Source of the DNA: Brachybacterium squillarum M-6-3
GTDB lineage: Bacteria > Actinomycetota > Actinomycetes > Actinomycetales > Dermabacteraceae
Direction of reading: 5' to 3'
NCBI RefSeq assembly: GCF_000225825.1
Contig: NZ_AGBX01000003.1
Location: forward strand, 62,001 to 126,000
DNA: 64,000 nucleotides
Part shown: piece by piece, positions 22,324 through 30,841 of the stretch
Position numbering within the stretch: the stretch's first letter is position 1
How the letters are laid out: each line of letters starts with the position of its first letter
Notes under the pieces: generated by a model
Database searches by the model: none
Told to the model about the DNA's origin: nothing
What the model saw: only the letters and a program-made list of their open reading frames with translations
Translations under genes and position numbers: made by a program

Positions 22324-24476
22324 GCGAGCACGCCCCCTCCGACCCGCAGCTCCCCGCGAGCGACGGCAGCAGCGACCCGCACCTCTGGCTCGAGGAGGTC
22401 ACCGGCGAGGACGCCCTGGCCTGGGTGCGCGAGCGCAACGACCGCGCCGCCGCCGAGCTCGACGCCGTGCCCGACCCGGACGAGCCCGCGGGGGAGCCCC
22501 TCGCCGCGACCCTGCAGGAGGAGATCCTCGCGATCCTCGACGCCGAGGACAGGATCCCCGCCGTCACCCTGCGCGGCGAGCACCTCTACAACCTGTGGAC
22601 CGACGCCGAGCACGAGCGCGGCCTCTGGCGCCGCACCACCATGGAGCAGTACCGCGGCGGGGACCCGGAGTGGGAGATCCTGCTGGACGTCGACGACCTG
22701 AACCGCGAGGAGGACGAGGACTGGGTGTGGCACGGCGCCCAGCTGCTGCGCCCCGCCGAGGGCGAGCCCTACCGCCACGCCCTCATCGACCTCTCCCACG
22801 GCGGCTCCGACGCCGACGTCACCCGCGAGTTCGACCTCGAGACCCTCTCCTTCGTGCCCCCGCCCGAGGACGGCGGCCAGGGCTTCCTGCGCCCCGCCGC
22901 GAAGGGCGGCCTGAGCTGGATCGACCGCGACACCGTCTGGGTCTCCACCGACTTCGGCGAGGACACGCTCACCACCTCCGGCTACGCCCGCCAAGCGCGG
23001 ATCTGGCGCCGCGGCACCCCGCTGGCGGAGGCCGAGCTGGTCTTCGAAGCCGCCGAGACCGACATGGCCGTCTTCGCCGCTCACGACTCCACCCCCGGCT
23101 GGGAGCGGGACTGGGTCATCCAGGCCCATGCCTTCTACGACTCCACCCACTACCTGGTGGACCGCGGCCAGCAGCCGCCGGCCCTGATCCGCATCGACGT
23201 CCCCGGGGACCTCGAGGTCAGCGCCCACCGCGACCTCGCGATCCTCTCCCCGCGCAGCGACTGGGAGGTCGAGGGCACCACCTATCCCGCCGGCTCGCTG
23301 GTCGTCGGCGACCTCGCCGCCTTCCTCGACGGCCGCCCCGAGCTGACCATGCTGTTCGAACCCACCCCCACCACCTCCCTGGCCGGGCTCTCCATCACCC
23401 GCGGCACCCTCGTGCTCACGGTGCTGGAGGACGTGGTGCACCGGCTCGAGGTGCACCACCGCGACGAGCACGGCGCCTGGGTGCACCAGGACCTCTTCCC
23501 GGAGCTCACCGGGGCGCTCGGGGTGCGGGCCGTGGACTCCGAGGTGGACGACCGGATCTGGCTCAGCGTCACCGACTTCCTCGAGCCCACCGGCCTGCGG
23601 ATCGCCGACCTCGTCGAGGTGCCGCTCGGCGGGCATCCCGAGGAGCCCGAGACCCTGCGCACCACCCCCGCCCGCTTCGACGCGGAGGGCCTCGAGGTCA
23701 CCCAGCACTTCGCGCTCAGCGCCGACGGCACCCGCATCCCCTACTTCCAGATCGGCCCCGCCGAGGCGGGGGAGGGGCCCGCCCCGACGCTGCTGTACGG
23801 CTACGGCGGCTTCGAGATCTCCCTGACCCCCGCCTACCTCGGGGCCACCGGCAAGGCATGGTCGGAGCGCGGCGGCACCTACGTGATCGCGAACATCCGC
23901 GGCGGCGGCGAGTACGGGCCGACCTGGCACCAGGCCGCCCTCACCGAGCGCCGTCAGCGCGCCTACGAGGACTTCGCCGCCGTCGCCCGGGATCTCGTCG
24001 AGCGCGGCGTCACCGATGCGGCCCACCTCGCCGTCCGCGGTGGCTCCAACGGCGGCCTGCTCACCGGCAACATGCTCACCCAGTACCCGGAGCTGTTCGG
24101 CGCCGTGGTGATCCAGGTGCCGCTGCTGGACATGAAGCGCTACTCCCACCTGCTGGCGGGCGCCTCCTGGATGGCCGAGTACGGCGACCCCGACACCGCC
24201 GACTGGGAGTTCATCCGCCGCTTCAGCCCCTACCACCTGCTGGATGCGGACACCGCCTACCCGCCGGCCTTCCTGCTCACCTCCACCCGCGACGACCGGG
24301 TCCACCCCGGCCACGCCCGCAAGATGACCGCGGCGCTGGAGTCGATCGGCGCGGACGTGCGCGCCTTCGAGAACATCGAGGGCGGCCACGGCGGCGCCGC
24401 CACCAACGAGCAGGCCGCCCGTATGAACGCCCTGATGTACACGTTCCTGTGGGATCAGCTCGGGGATCGTGCATGA
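22320..24476 (+). CDS. S9 family serine peptidase (prolyl oligopeptidase type)
   Basis: This 718-residue cytosolic peptidase cleaves short peptides, typically after proline. An N-terminal beta-propeller region (about 70-420) caps an alpha/beta hydrolase domain (about 430-718). The nucleophile is S576 in RGGSNGGL; the acid lies in STRDDRVHP and the base in IEGGHGG. GYGGFEISLTP and NIRGGGEYGP are prolyl-oligopeptidase signatures. No signal peptide is seen. The start overlaps the upstream stop and the stop overlaps the downstream start (both ATGA). Confidence 0.95.
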   Translation: MSEHAPSDPQLPASDGSSDPHLWLEEVTGEDALAWVRERNDRAAAELDAVPDPDEPAGEPLAATLQEEILAILDAEDRIPAVTLRGEHLYNLWTDAEHERGLWRRTTMEQYRGGDPEWEILLDVDDLNREEDEDWVWHGAQLLRPAEGEPYRHALIDLSHGGSDADVTREFDLETLSFVPPPEDGGQGFLRPAAKGGLSWIDRDTVWVSTDFGEDTLTTSGYARQARIWRRGTPLAEAELVFEAAETDMAVFAAHDSTPGWERDWVIQAHAFYDSTHYLVDRGQQPPALIRIDVPGDLEVSAHRDLAILSPRSDWEVEGTTYPAGSLVVGDLAAFLDGRPELTMLFEPTPTTSLAGLSITRGTLVLTVLEDVVHRLEVHHRDEHGAWVHQDLFPELTGALGVRAVDSEVDDRIWLSVTDFLEPTGLRIADLVEVPLGGHPEEPETLRTTPARFDAEGLEVTQHFALSADGTRIPYFQIGPAEAGEGPAPTLLYGYGGFEISLTPAYLGATGKAWSERGGTYVIANIRGGGEYGPTWHQAALTERRQRAYEDFAAVARDLVERGVTDAAHLAVRGGSNGGLLTGNMLTQYPELFGAVVIQVPLLDMKRYSHLLAGASWMAEYGDPDTADWEFIRRFSPYHLLDADTAYPPAFLLTSTRDDRVHPGHARKMTAALESIGADVRAFENIEGGHGGAATNEQAARMNALMYTFLWDQLGDRA

Positions 24477-25837
24477 GGAATGCCGACGCGCTGCTGAGCA
24501 GGTCCGCCCAGGACGACCTGCTGTCGATCCGGCAGGACCTGATGACGGTCTACCGGGAGGTCTCCGCCGACGACCCGCGGCTGTTCCCCCTGCGCTACAC
24601 CCGCACCACGCCCCGTCACCGCGCCCCGGTCACCGGCACCGGCGGCCGGGAGGCGGCCCCGCCCGAGGTGCCGCTGCTGCTGATCCCGGACGGCCCCGGC
24701 ATGGGATCCGTGCTGCCCTACGACGGGACCCGCCGGGCGCTTGCCCGCCGCGGCGTCGAGGTCCTGATGATGGAGCACCGCGGGGTGGGCCTGTCCCGCC
24801 TGGACGCCGAGGGCCGCGACCTGCCGCGGCACGCCATGCACGCCACCGAGGTGCTCGCGGACCTGGTGGCCGTGCTCGACCATGCTCGGGTGCCGCAGGT
24901 CGCCGTCCACGGCACCGGATACGGCGGCTACCTCGCCCAGGCCCTCGCCGCGCTCCACCCGGACCGCGTCTTCTCGCTGGTGCTGGACTCCCCGCTGACC
25001 TCCGCGGAGGATGAACGGGCCGGGCAGCGGGCCCTGCGCGCCCACTACTGGGACGGCGAGGTTCCCGCCACCTCCACCACCGCGGCGGCCCTGCGCCGCA
25101 TGGTGGAGCAGGGCGTGGTCGACGCACGCCACGCCGGGCCCGTGGTGCTGGCCGTGCACGAGCACGGCGGGCCGGCCGCTGTGCGCGACCTGGTGGACCT
25201 GCTGGTGCAGGGCCGCGGCCGCCTCACCTGGTCCAGCATCCGCCAGGTGCTCGCCCAGGACTGGCTGCAGTCCACCCCGTACGTCGTCGAGCACGAGCTC
25301 GCCGCGCCCATCGCCCACACCGAGCTGGGCTACGGCCACGCCGCCGACGGCGGGCCGATGGACCCACTGGTGCTCGCCCGCTCCCAGGCCCGCGCCGTGG
25401 CGCCCTTCGCCGGGGAGCCCTGGGACATGCCCGCCCTGGCCGCGACGATCACGGCTCCCACCACGGTGCTGGCCGGGTCCCGGGACCTGGTGCGGCCGCC
25501 GCAGATCGCCCGGGACCTCGCCGCCCGCATTCCCGGCGCCGCCCTGCTGGAGATCCCGGGCGCCGGGCACGGACTGCTGGACACCCGCGGTCCGCTCGCC
25601 CAGGTGGTCGCCCGGTGGGCCACCAGCGGCCTGGCCGCCGACCTGGCCGGGATGAAGCGCGAGCTCGCCGCGCTGCCCGCCACGGGTCCCGACTCGACGC
25701 TGACCAGCGGGCTGCGGCTCGCGATCGCCGCCGAGCGGCTCTCGCCGTGGCGGCTGCGCATGGAATGGGCACGCACCCGCCATCAGGAGTCCTTGGCCGA
25801 TCCGAGCGCGCGCCGGAACCGCACCGCGAAGGTGTGA
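24473..25837 (+). CDS. Alpha/beta hydrolase, proline iminopeptidase-like, nucleophile Ser replaced by Gly
   Basis: A 454-residue protein of the S33 (prolyl aminopeptidase) fold. It has the oxyanion strand LLLIPDGPGMGS, the family EHRGVGLS, an acid in AGSRDLV and a base in PGAGHGLLD. At the nucleophile elbow, where GxSxG is expected, it reads VHGTGYGGY: residue 149 is Gly (codon 24917-24919). Acid and base remain, so this is either a non-catalytic relative or uses other chemistry. It is translationally coupled to the S9 peptidase, so peptide handling is a reasonable context. Confidence 0.85.
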   Translation: MRNADALLSRSAQDDLLSIRQDLMTVYREVSADDPRLFPLRYTRTTPRHRAPVTGTGGREAAPPEVPLLLIPDGPGMGSVLPYDGTRRALARRGVEVLMMEHRGVGLSRLDAEGRDLPRHAMHATEVLADLVAVLDHARVPQVAVHGTGYGGYLAQALAALHPDRVFSLVLDSPLTSAEDERAGQRALRAHYWDGEVPATSTTAAALRRMVEQGVVDARHAGPVVLAVHEHGGPAAVRDLVDLLVQGRGRLTWSSIRQVLAQDWLQSTPYVVEHELAAPIAHTELGYGHAADGGPMDPLVLARSQARAVAPFAGEPWDMPALAATITAPTTVLAGSRDLVRPPQIARDLAARIPGAALLEIPGAGHGLLDTRGPLAQVVARWATSGLAADLAGMKRELAALPATGPDSTLTSGLRLAIAAERLSPWRLRMEWARTRHQESLADPSARRNRTAKV

Positions 25838-25861
25838 GGCAGGGGTGAGGCGGGAACCGGC

Positions 25862-27277
25862 TCAGGGCCGGCAGGCCACCACGAAGCCGCCGTCCTCGTA
25901 GCGGGTCTCGTAGGCGACGCCCCACTCCTCGGCCGCCCAGGCGGCGGCATCGGCGGGCGGGGTGCCGCCCCAGGCGAAGTTCATCTCGTCCACCAGCACG
26001 CATTCCGGCACGTGGGTGTTCGGGCCGTGCATCCACTGCACCTCGTGATCGGTGACGGCCGGGGCCAGCAGCGAGATGTCCACGGCGACCACGGCGCCGT
26101 CGGGCACCGCCTCCAGGGCTGCGGCCGCGGGCTCTGCCCGCCAGCTCAGCTCCCAGGACGCGGGGCGCAGCACGTCCAGCACCGGCATCCGGCCTCCGAG
26201 GGCGAGGGTCACGGCGGCGCTCAGGCACACCGCCACCACCGCCACGGTGCGGCCCGGCCGGGGGCGGTCGCCGCGGCCCCAGGAGCCGGCGCGGCCGCTG
26301 CGGAGATCCCCGAGGGCGTCGAGCAGCGCGGCCAGCGCGATCGGCATCAGCACCGCGTTGTAGTGCCAGTACCAGTCCCAGTAGAACTCCACGGTGCCGG
26401 TGAAGCGCCAGGCCAGCGTCGGGATCATCAGCAGCATCAGCGGGGAGCGCAGCCCGACGACGCCCGCGGCCAGCACCAGCATGAGCACCAGCAGGTACTT
26501 CGCGGGCGGCCAGAACACCTCCAGCACCGAGCCGAGGTTGTCGGTGTAGTCGTACTGCCCGGCCGTGTTCAGCGCCGGCAGGATCACGAAGGTCGAGGCC
26601 AGGAACCATGCCCCGCCCCAGACGGCCAGGCCGAGCCCGGTGCGCAGGTGCTCCCGGTGCCGCCAGGCGATCACCGCGCCCAGCACCGCCACCGTCAGCC
26701 CCAGGTCCTCCTTGACCAGCACCAGCGGCGCCGCCCACAGCGCCGCCGCCAGGACCCGACCCCGCAGCAGTGCCGTCAGTGACAGCGCGAGCAGCGGCAC
26801 CGCGAAGGCGATCTCGTGGAACTGCACGGCCGCCGCGGACTGGAGCCCGAAGGAGAAGGCGTAGGCGGCCCCGGCCAGGGCTCCGAGCGGCGCGCCCAGC
26901 CGGTCGATCGCGAGCCGGGTGAGCGGGATCGCGGAGGCGCCGAACATCAGCGCCTGGGTCCACAGCAGGGCGAGGCCGGAGGGCCAGATCCACCACACGG
27001 GCGCGAGCAGCACCAGGATCGGGTGGAAGTGGTCGCCCAGCAGGTTCACCTCGTCGCCCTTGATCGGCACGATCGGTGCCGAGAAGGTGCCGTAGGCCTT
27101 GGCGAGCTGGGTGAAGATCCCCAGGTCCCAGGAGGGGGCGACGAGGTTGCGCCACTGCTGGGTGCCGAGCAGCCCATAGGCGGCGGTGGCCAGCAGCGCG
27201 AGGGCCAGCGGGACCAGCAGCCGGGCCCGGCGGTGCGCCGTCGTCGGCTCCACGGGGTCGGGGTCGGCAGGGGTCAC
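25862..27277 (-). CDS. DUF2079 membrane protein
   Basis: A 471-residue protein with about 11 membrane helices. It matches the DUF2079 pattern: N-terminal helix, then WDLGIFTQLAKAYG, GDHFHPILVLLAPVWWIWP, FHEIAFAVPLLALSL, the acidic KEDLGL and C-terminal extracellular part. These motifs resemble glycosyltransferase-C-like membrane proteins, but substrates are unknown. GTG 27277 is preceded by TACCCT at 6 nt, giving a leaderless start. Longer in-frame extensions run into a different coding context. Confidence 0.85.
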   Translation of the reverse strand: MTPADPDPVEPTTAHRRARLLVPLALALLATAAYGLLGTQQWRNLVAPSWDLGIFTQLAKAYGTFSAPIVPIKGDEVNLLGDHFHPILVLLAPVWWIWPSGLALLWTQALMFGASAIPLTRLAIDRLGAPLGALAGAAYAFSFGLQSAAAVQFHEIAFAVPLLALSLTALLRGRVLAAALWAAPLVLVKEDLGLTVAVLGAVIAWRHREHLRTGLGLAVWGGAWFLASTFVILPALNTAGQYDYTDNLGSVLEVFWPPAKYLLVLMLVLAAGVVGLRSPLMLLMIPTLAWRFTGTVEFYWDWYWHYNAVLMPIALAALLDALGDLRSGRAGSWGRGDRPRPGRTVAVVAVCLSAAVTLALGGRMPVLDVLRPASWELSWRAEPAAAALEAVPDGAVVAVDISLLAPAVTDHEVQWMHGPNTHVPECVLVDEMNFAWGGTPPADAAAWAAEEWGVAYETRYEDGGFVVACRP

Positions 27278-27283
27278 CCGGTG

Positions 27284-27289
27284 AGGGTA
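27284..27289 (-). promoter_or_regulatory. -10 element TACCCT, leaderless promoter of the DUF2079 gene
   Basis: TACCCT (minus strand) ends 6 nt before GTG 27277, which supports that start codon. Confidence 0.55.
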
Positions 27290-27330
27290 TCGGTCGTGAG
27301 GGCGCGCGCCGGAACGGGTCCGACGGGCGC

Positions 27331-28920
27331 TCAGAGCATCACGATGAGCTGCACGACGAGGATCTTCACGATCATCCCGAGCGCGAACAGTGCCGAGTAG
27401 CCGGAGTCGGCGCGTTCGTCGTCGGTGAGGGAGGCGACGTGGCCCAGCAGCACGGGCTGCCCGATGAAGCCGGCGATGGCGCCGAGGGTGCGGGGCGCGC
27501 TCATCCCGGCCAGGCGGCCGAGGCCCCACACGGCCAGCACGGAGCCCAGGGTCAGCACCGCGGCGAGGCCCGCCACCAGCGCGCCGGTCACGGTGACGGC
27601 GGTGGAGGCGAAGGCCTGCCCGCTGGACAGACCCACCGTCGCCAGGAACACCACCAGGCCGAACTGGCGGATCGTGAGGTTCGCCGAGGCGGGCATCGCC
27701 CACACCAGGGGGCCGGTGCGCTCCAGCCGGCCCAGGATCAGGCCGACCACCAACGGGCCAGCGGCCGCGCCCAGGGCGATGCTCGCCCCGCCGCTCAGAG
27801 GCAGGGCCACCATCCCGGCCAGGATGCCGAGCACCAGGCCCAGGCCCACGGGCACCCAGTCCACCTCGGTGAGCTTGCGCTCGGAGTCGCCGAAGAGGGC
27901 GGACAGCTCCTCCTTGCGCTCGCGCGGCACCACGACCCGCACCCGGTCGCCGAGCTGCAGGGTCATGTCGGGCAGGGCCAGCAGATCGCGGTCGCCCCGC
28001 CGCACCCGGGTGATGATCCCGCCGAAGCGGTGGGGGATGCGCAGCTGGGCGACGGTGCGGCCGGCCACCTGCGGGTCCGAGACGATGTAGCGGCGGTAGT
28101 CGACGACGGAGCGGTCGTCGGCCAGGTGCTCGGGGACCCGGTGGCCGAGGGTGTCGGCGGCGCGCTCGACGGCCTCCGGCACGCCCACCAGCAGCAGCCG
28201 GTCGCCCACCTCGAGGGAGTCCTCGGGCCGGGCGACGCGCAGCTCGCCGTCGCGCAGCAGGTAGGACATGCGCACCTGTCCGCCCGACAGGCCCGCCGTG
28301 GCGGCGATGCCGGGGATGCGGCGCACCCGCATCGGGTGCTCCACCTCGACGGTGAGGTTCATCAGGCCCGCCGCGGAGGCGGGGGCCGGGTCGCGGTGGC
28401 CGGGCAGGGTGCGACCGCCCAGGGCGCTGAGGATCAGCAGGGTGACCAGCACACCCACCGGGTAGCCGATGGCGAAGCCGACGGCCGGGTCGGTGGAGCC
28501 GCCGGCGGCCTCGGTGGCGGTGTCCAGCGCGGGGGTGGCGGTGAACATGCCCGCGTACATGCCGCCGACCATCCCGGAGCCCAGCCCCAGCGGCCAGGCG
28601 GCCAGCGCCGCGGCGACACCGGTCGCGATGAGCAGGGCGCTCGCGCCGAGGATCAGGCGGGTCTGGGTGCGCAGGTCCCGGAACACGGTGGCCCCGGCCG
28701 CGAGGCCGGTGGTGTAGACGAACAGGGCGAGGCCGATGGCCTGCAGCAGCTCCAGCCCTTCGCCGAGCCGTGCATCCAGCGCCCCGACCGCGAGGCCGAC
28801 GAACAGCGCGCCGGCCGCGCCGAAGCGCACCGGCCCGAAGCGGATCGCCCCGAGCGCCGAGCCGAGCGCCATCACGGCGAACAGGGTCAGCAGGGGCGAG
28901 GCGGCCAGCAGGTCGAGCAT
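27331..28920 (-). CDS. AspT/YidE-type transporter with two RCK_C domains
   Basis: A 529-residue transporter of the aspartate:alanine exchanger/YidE-YbjL duplication family. Five to six N-terminal helices (about 1-160) precede two cytoplasmic TrkA_C (RCK_C) domains near 180-340 (GDRLLLVG and GDRVRVVVP). A second set of helices follows (about 350-529). The internal repeat shows YAGMFTATPALDTATE and GFIGQPVLLGHVA. The substrate is unknown. ATG 28920 is favoured over GTG 28929 because TAGCGT sits 7 nt before it. Confidence 0.9.
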   Translation of the reverse strand: MLDLLAASPLLTLFAVMALGSALGAIRFGPVRFGAAGALFVGLAVGALDARLGEGLELLQAIGLALFVYTTGLAAGATVFRDLRTQTRLILGASALLIATGVAAALAAWPLGLGSGMVGGMYAGMFTATPALDTATEAAGGSTDPAVGFAIGYPVGVLVTLLILSALGGRTLPGHRDPAPASAAGLMNLTVEVEHPMRVRRIPGIAATAGLSGGQVRMSYLLRDGELRVARPEDSLEVGDRLLLVGVPEAVERAADTLGHRVPEHLADDRSVVDYRRYIVSDPQVAGRTVAQLRIPHRFGGIITRVRRGDRDLLALPDMTLQLGDRVRVVVPRERKEELSALFGDSERKLTEVDWVPVGLGLVLGILAGMVALPLSGGASIALGAAAGPLVVGLILGRLERTGPLVWAMPASANLTIRQFGLVVFLATVGLSSGQAFASTAVTVTGALVAGLAAVLTLGSVLAVWGLGRLAGMSAPRTLGAIAGFIGQPVLLGHVASLTDDERADSGYSALFALGMIVKILVVQLIVML

Positions 28921-28927
28921 GCCGCTC

Positions 28928-28933
28928 ACGCTA
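28928..28933 (-). promoter_or_regulatory. -10 element TAGCGT, leaderless promoter of the YidE-type gene
   Basis: TAGCGT (minus strand) ends 7 nt before ATG 28920. It overlaps the alternative GTG at 28929, which therefore is unlikely to be the start. Confidence 0.5.
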
Positions 28934-29018
28934 GACCCGTGGGCGCTGCCCGGTGCAGGTCAGGGGTGTGTGATCGTTCCGTGGCCGCGTGAGAGCCCTC
29001 ACGTGAGCCGGGCTGTGA

Positions 29019-29714
29019 TCAGTCGATCGCGCAGGCCACGCCGTTGAAGCCGTGGTTGCAGTAGCCCATCGGGTTCTTGGCGAGGTACTGCTGGTGCTCC
29101 GGCTCGGCCGTGTAGTAGACGCCGTCGCCGGCTTCGGCCAGCGGGGACAGCTCGGTGGTGATGCGGCCGCGGCCGGCCTCGGCCAGGGCGCCCTGGTACG
29201 CACGCTTGCTCGCCATCACGACCTCGCCCTGTTCGGGGGTGGTCCAGTAGACGGCGCTGCGGTACTCGGTGCCGACGTCGTTGCCCTGCCGGTTCTCGGT
29301 GGTCGGGTCGTGCTGCTCCCAGAACTGGGTGAGCAGCGCCCGCAGGGTGTCCTCCCCGCCCCGGTAGATCACGCGCACCGCCTCGGCGTGCCCGGTCTGC
29401 GCGGAGAAGACCTCCTCGTAGGTGGGGTGCGGGGTGAAGCCGCCCGCGTACCCGGAGGAGGTGGTGTGCACGCCCGGCACCTGCCAGGCGATCCGCTCGA
29501 TGCCCCAGAAGCAGCCGCCCGCGAGGATGATCTCCTCGGTGTCCTCCGGCCAGGGCCGCGGCCCGGTGGGCGCGTCAGGGCCGAGCATGTCGGTGCCCAG
29601 CACCTCGTGCTCGCGCACCAGCGGGTAGGGGTAGCGCTCGCGGCCCGGCAGAGCCTCCTCGGCGCTGACCATCGTCTTCTTGTGCCCGTACAGCAGGTCC
29701 ATCATCTGCCACAT
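29019..29714 (-). CDS. msrA: Peptide methionine sulfoxide reductase MsrA
   Basis: This 231-residue repair enzyme reduces methionine-S-sulfoxide in proteins and free amino acids. The catalytic Cys lies in GGCFWGIER (near residue 68). The family motifs YAGG, GHAEAVRVIY and FWEQHDPT are present. The C-terminal Cys residues in GYCNHGFNGVACAID fit recycling by thioredoxin. The N-terminal 50 residues (MDLLYGHKKTM and PLVREHEVLG) are the extension seen in long MsrA forms. TACCGT lies 7 nt before ATG 29714. An internal ATG at 29705 is possible. Confidence 0.95.
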   Translation of the reverse strand: MWQMMDLLYGHKKTMVSAEEALPGRERYPYPLVREHEVLGTDMLGPDAPTGPRPWPEDTEEIILAGGCFWGIERIAWQVPGVHTTSSGYAGGFTPHPTYEEVFSAQTGHAEAVRVIYRGGEDTLRALLTQFWEQHDPTTENRQGNDVGTEYRSAVYWTTPEQGEVVMASKRAYQGALAEAGRGRITTELSPLAEAGDGVYYTAEPEHQQYLAKNPMGYCNHGFNGVACAID

Positions 29715-29721
29715 GTCCGCC

Positions 29722-29727
29722 ACGGTA
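29722..29727 (-). promoter_or_regulatory. -10 element TACCGT, leaderless promoter of msrA
   Basis: TACCGT (minus strand) ends 7 nt before the ATG, with no ribosome-binding site. Confidence 0.5.
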
Positions 29728-29734
29728 GTCGCGG

Positions 29735-30621
29735 GTCCTGGCGGATGAGCGGCCCGCGTCGCGGGCGTCACAGGCCTGTGCGCCGATGGCGGAACCGACG
29801 TCCTCCTGCCGTCCGCCCCACTCCGGCACCGGGGTGTCAGGGCCCTCGTAGGGACGGTCGCCGTAGTGTTCCTGCAGGGCGGCGAGGCGCTGCTCCAGCC
29901 GGGCGCGGATGCCGTCATGCGCCGGGGCGTGGTGGCTGGGGTCCTCGTGCTCCCGGTAGCGGTAGTACATGGCGTCCGGCCACTCCTCGCGTGTGGCCGC
30001 GTCGGCGGTGTCGTCCAGCAGCGGCTGCTTCAGGTCCGTCTCGGTGAGGTCGTCGGCGATGCTCATGCGCACGTCCCGCACGGCGCGGCTGCGCCCCTCG
30101 TGGTCGTCGAACAGCGTCTCCGGTTCGGGGATCGATCCGGCCGGGTGGAGCTCCGCGTGGGGCGGGTGCGGGGTCCCTTCGCGGTGCGGCGCCTTGTGGT
30201 GCAGCAGCAGGCAGAACGGTTTCTCCGGGTGCTCGGCGCGAGTGCGGTCCAGCCAGTCCAGCGCCATGGCGGTGACGGTGTCGGTGGCGTAGCCCGGCAC
30301 GGGCTCGTCCACCCGGTCCCCGGCGGCGTCGAGGCCGTACATCTCGGAGCCCCAGTACTCGCCCTGGCCGCGGTAGATCCTCCACTCGTCGAAGCCCTGC
30401 GGGTCGTTCTCCGGGGCATGCCCCGGGTGCCATTTGCCGAACAGGGCGGTGCGGTAGCCGCAGTCCTGCAGGGCCTGCGGGAAGGTGCGCACCCGGTCGT
30501 CGACGCTCGAGTGGATGGTGGCGGCGCCGTGGAGGTGCGAGTAGGTGCCCGAGAGGATCGAGGCGCGGCTCGGGGTGCAGATCGAGTCCGTGCAGTACAT
30601 GGCGTCCAGCCTGGCGCCCCC
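29735..30621 (-). pseudogene. Sulfatase remnant, N-terminally truncated and internally deleted
   Basis: The reading frame shows clear type I sulfatase sequence. It begins abruptly at GGARLDAMYC and includes the formylglycine motif CTPSR with the following ASILSGTYSH, then FGKWHPGH, and a C-terminal block (MYYRYREHEDPSHHAPAH). The N-terminal metal-binding region (about 50 residues) is missing. After PAHDGIR, the block that normally describes the C-terminal subdomain is skipped, and the frame ends in unrelated sequence. No start codon or RBS fits. A 76-bp palindrome lies about 80 bp beyond the broken N-terminal end. This reads as a decayed gene, not a functional sulfatase. Confidence 0.8.
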
Positions 30622-30701
30622 GGCGGCATCACCGCATGGTGTCACCGGCTCGTGGGCTCGCCGGAGGGTGGCCGGATTCGGGAGGTCCGGTGCGCGGGGG
30701 C

Positions 30702-30777
30702 GTGCACAGACCTGTCTGTGGTGGTCGCGCACCTGCACATGTGCAGGTGCGCGACCACCAGGAGCGGGTTCGTGCAC
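30702..30777. repeat. Long palindrome B, perfect 42-bp core
   Basis: The core (30719-30760) is a perfect palindrome centred on CACA|TGTG, with arms containing GGTCGCGCACCTGCACA. Pairing continues imperfectly outward to GTGCAC at both ends (30702-30707 and 30772-30777). It lies 65 nt past the methyltransferase stop and before the sulfatase remnant. It could form a very strong hairpin or cruciform. Confidence 0.85.
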
Positions 30778-30841
30778 ACGCGGCGGCGAGAAGGGGGCGG
30801 GAGGTGTGGCCCGGGCGCCGGAGGAGGGGTGTGGGAGCAGC

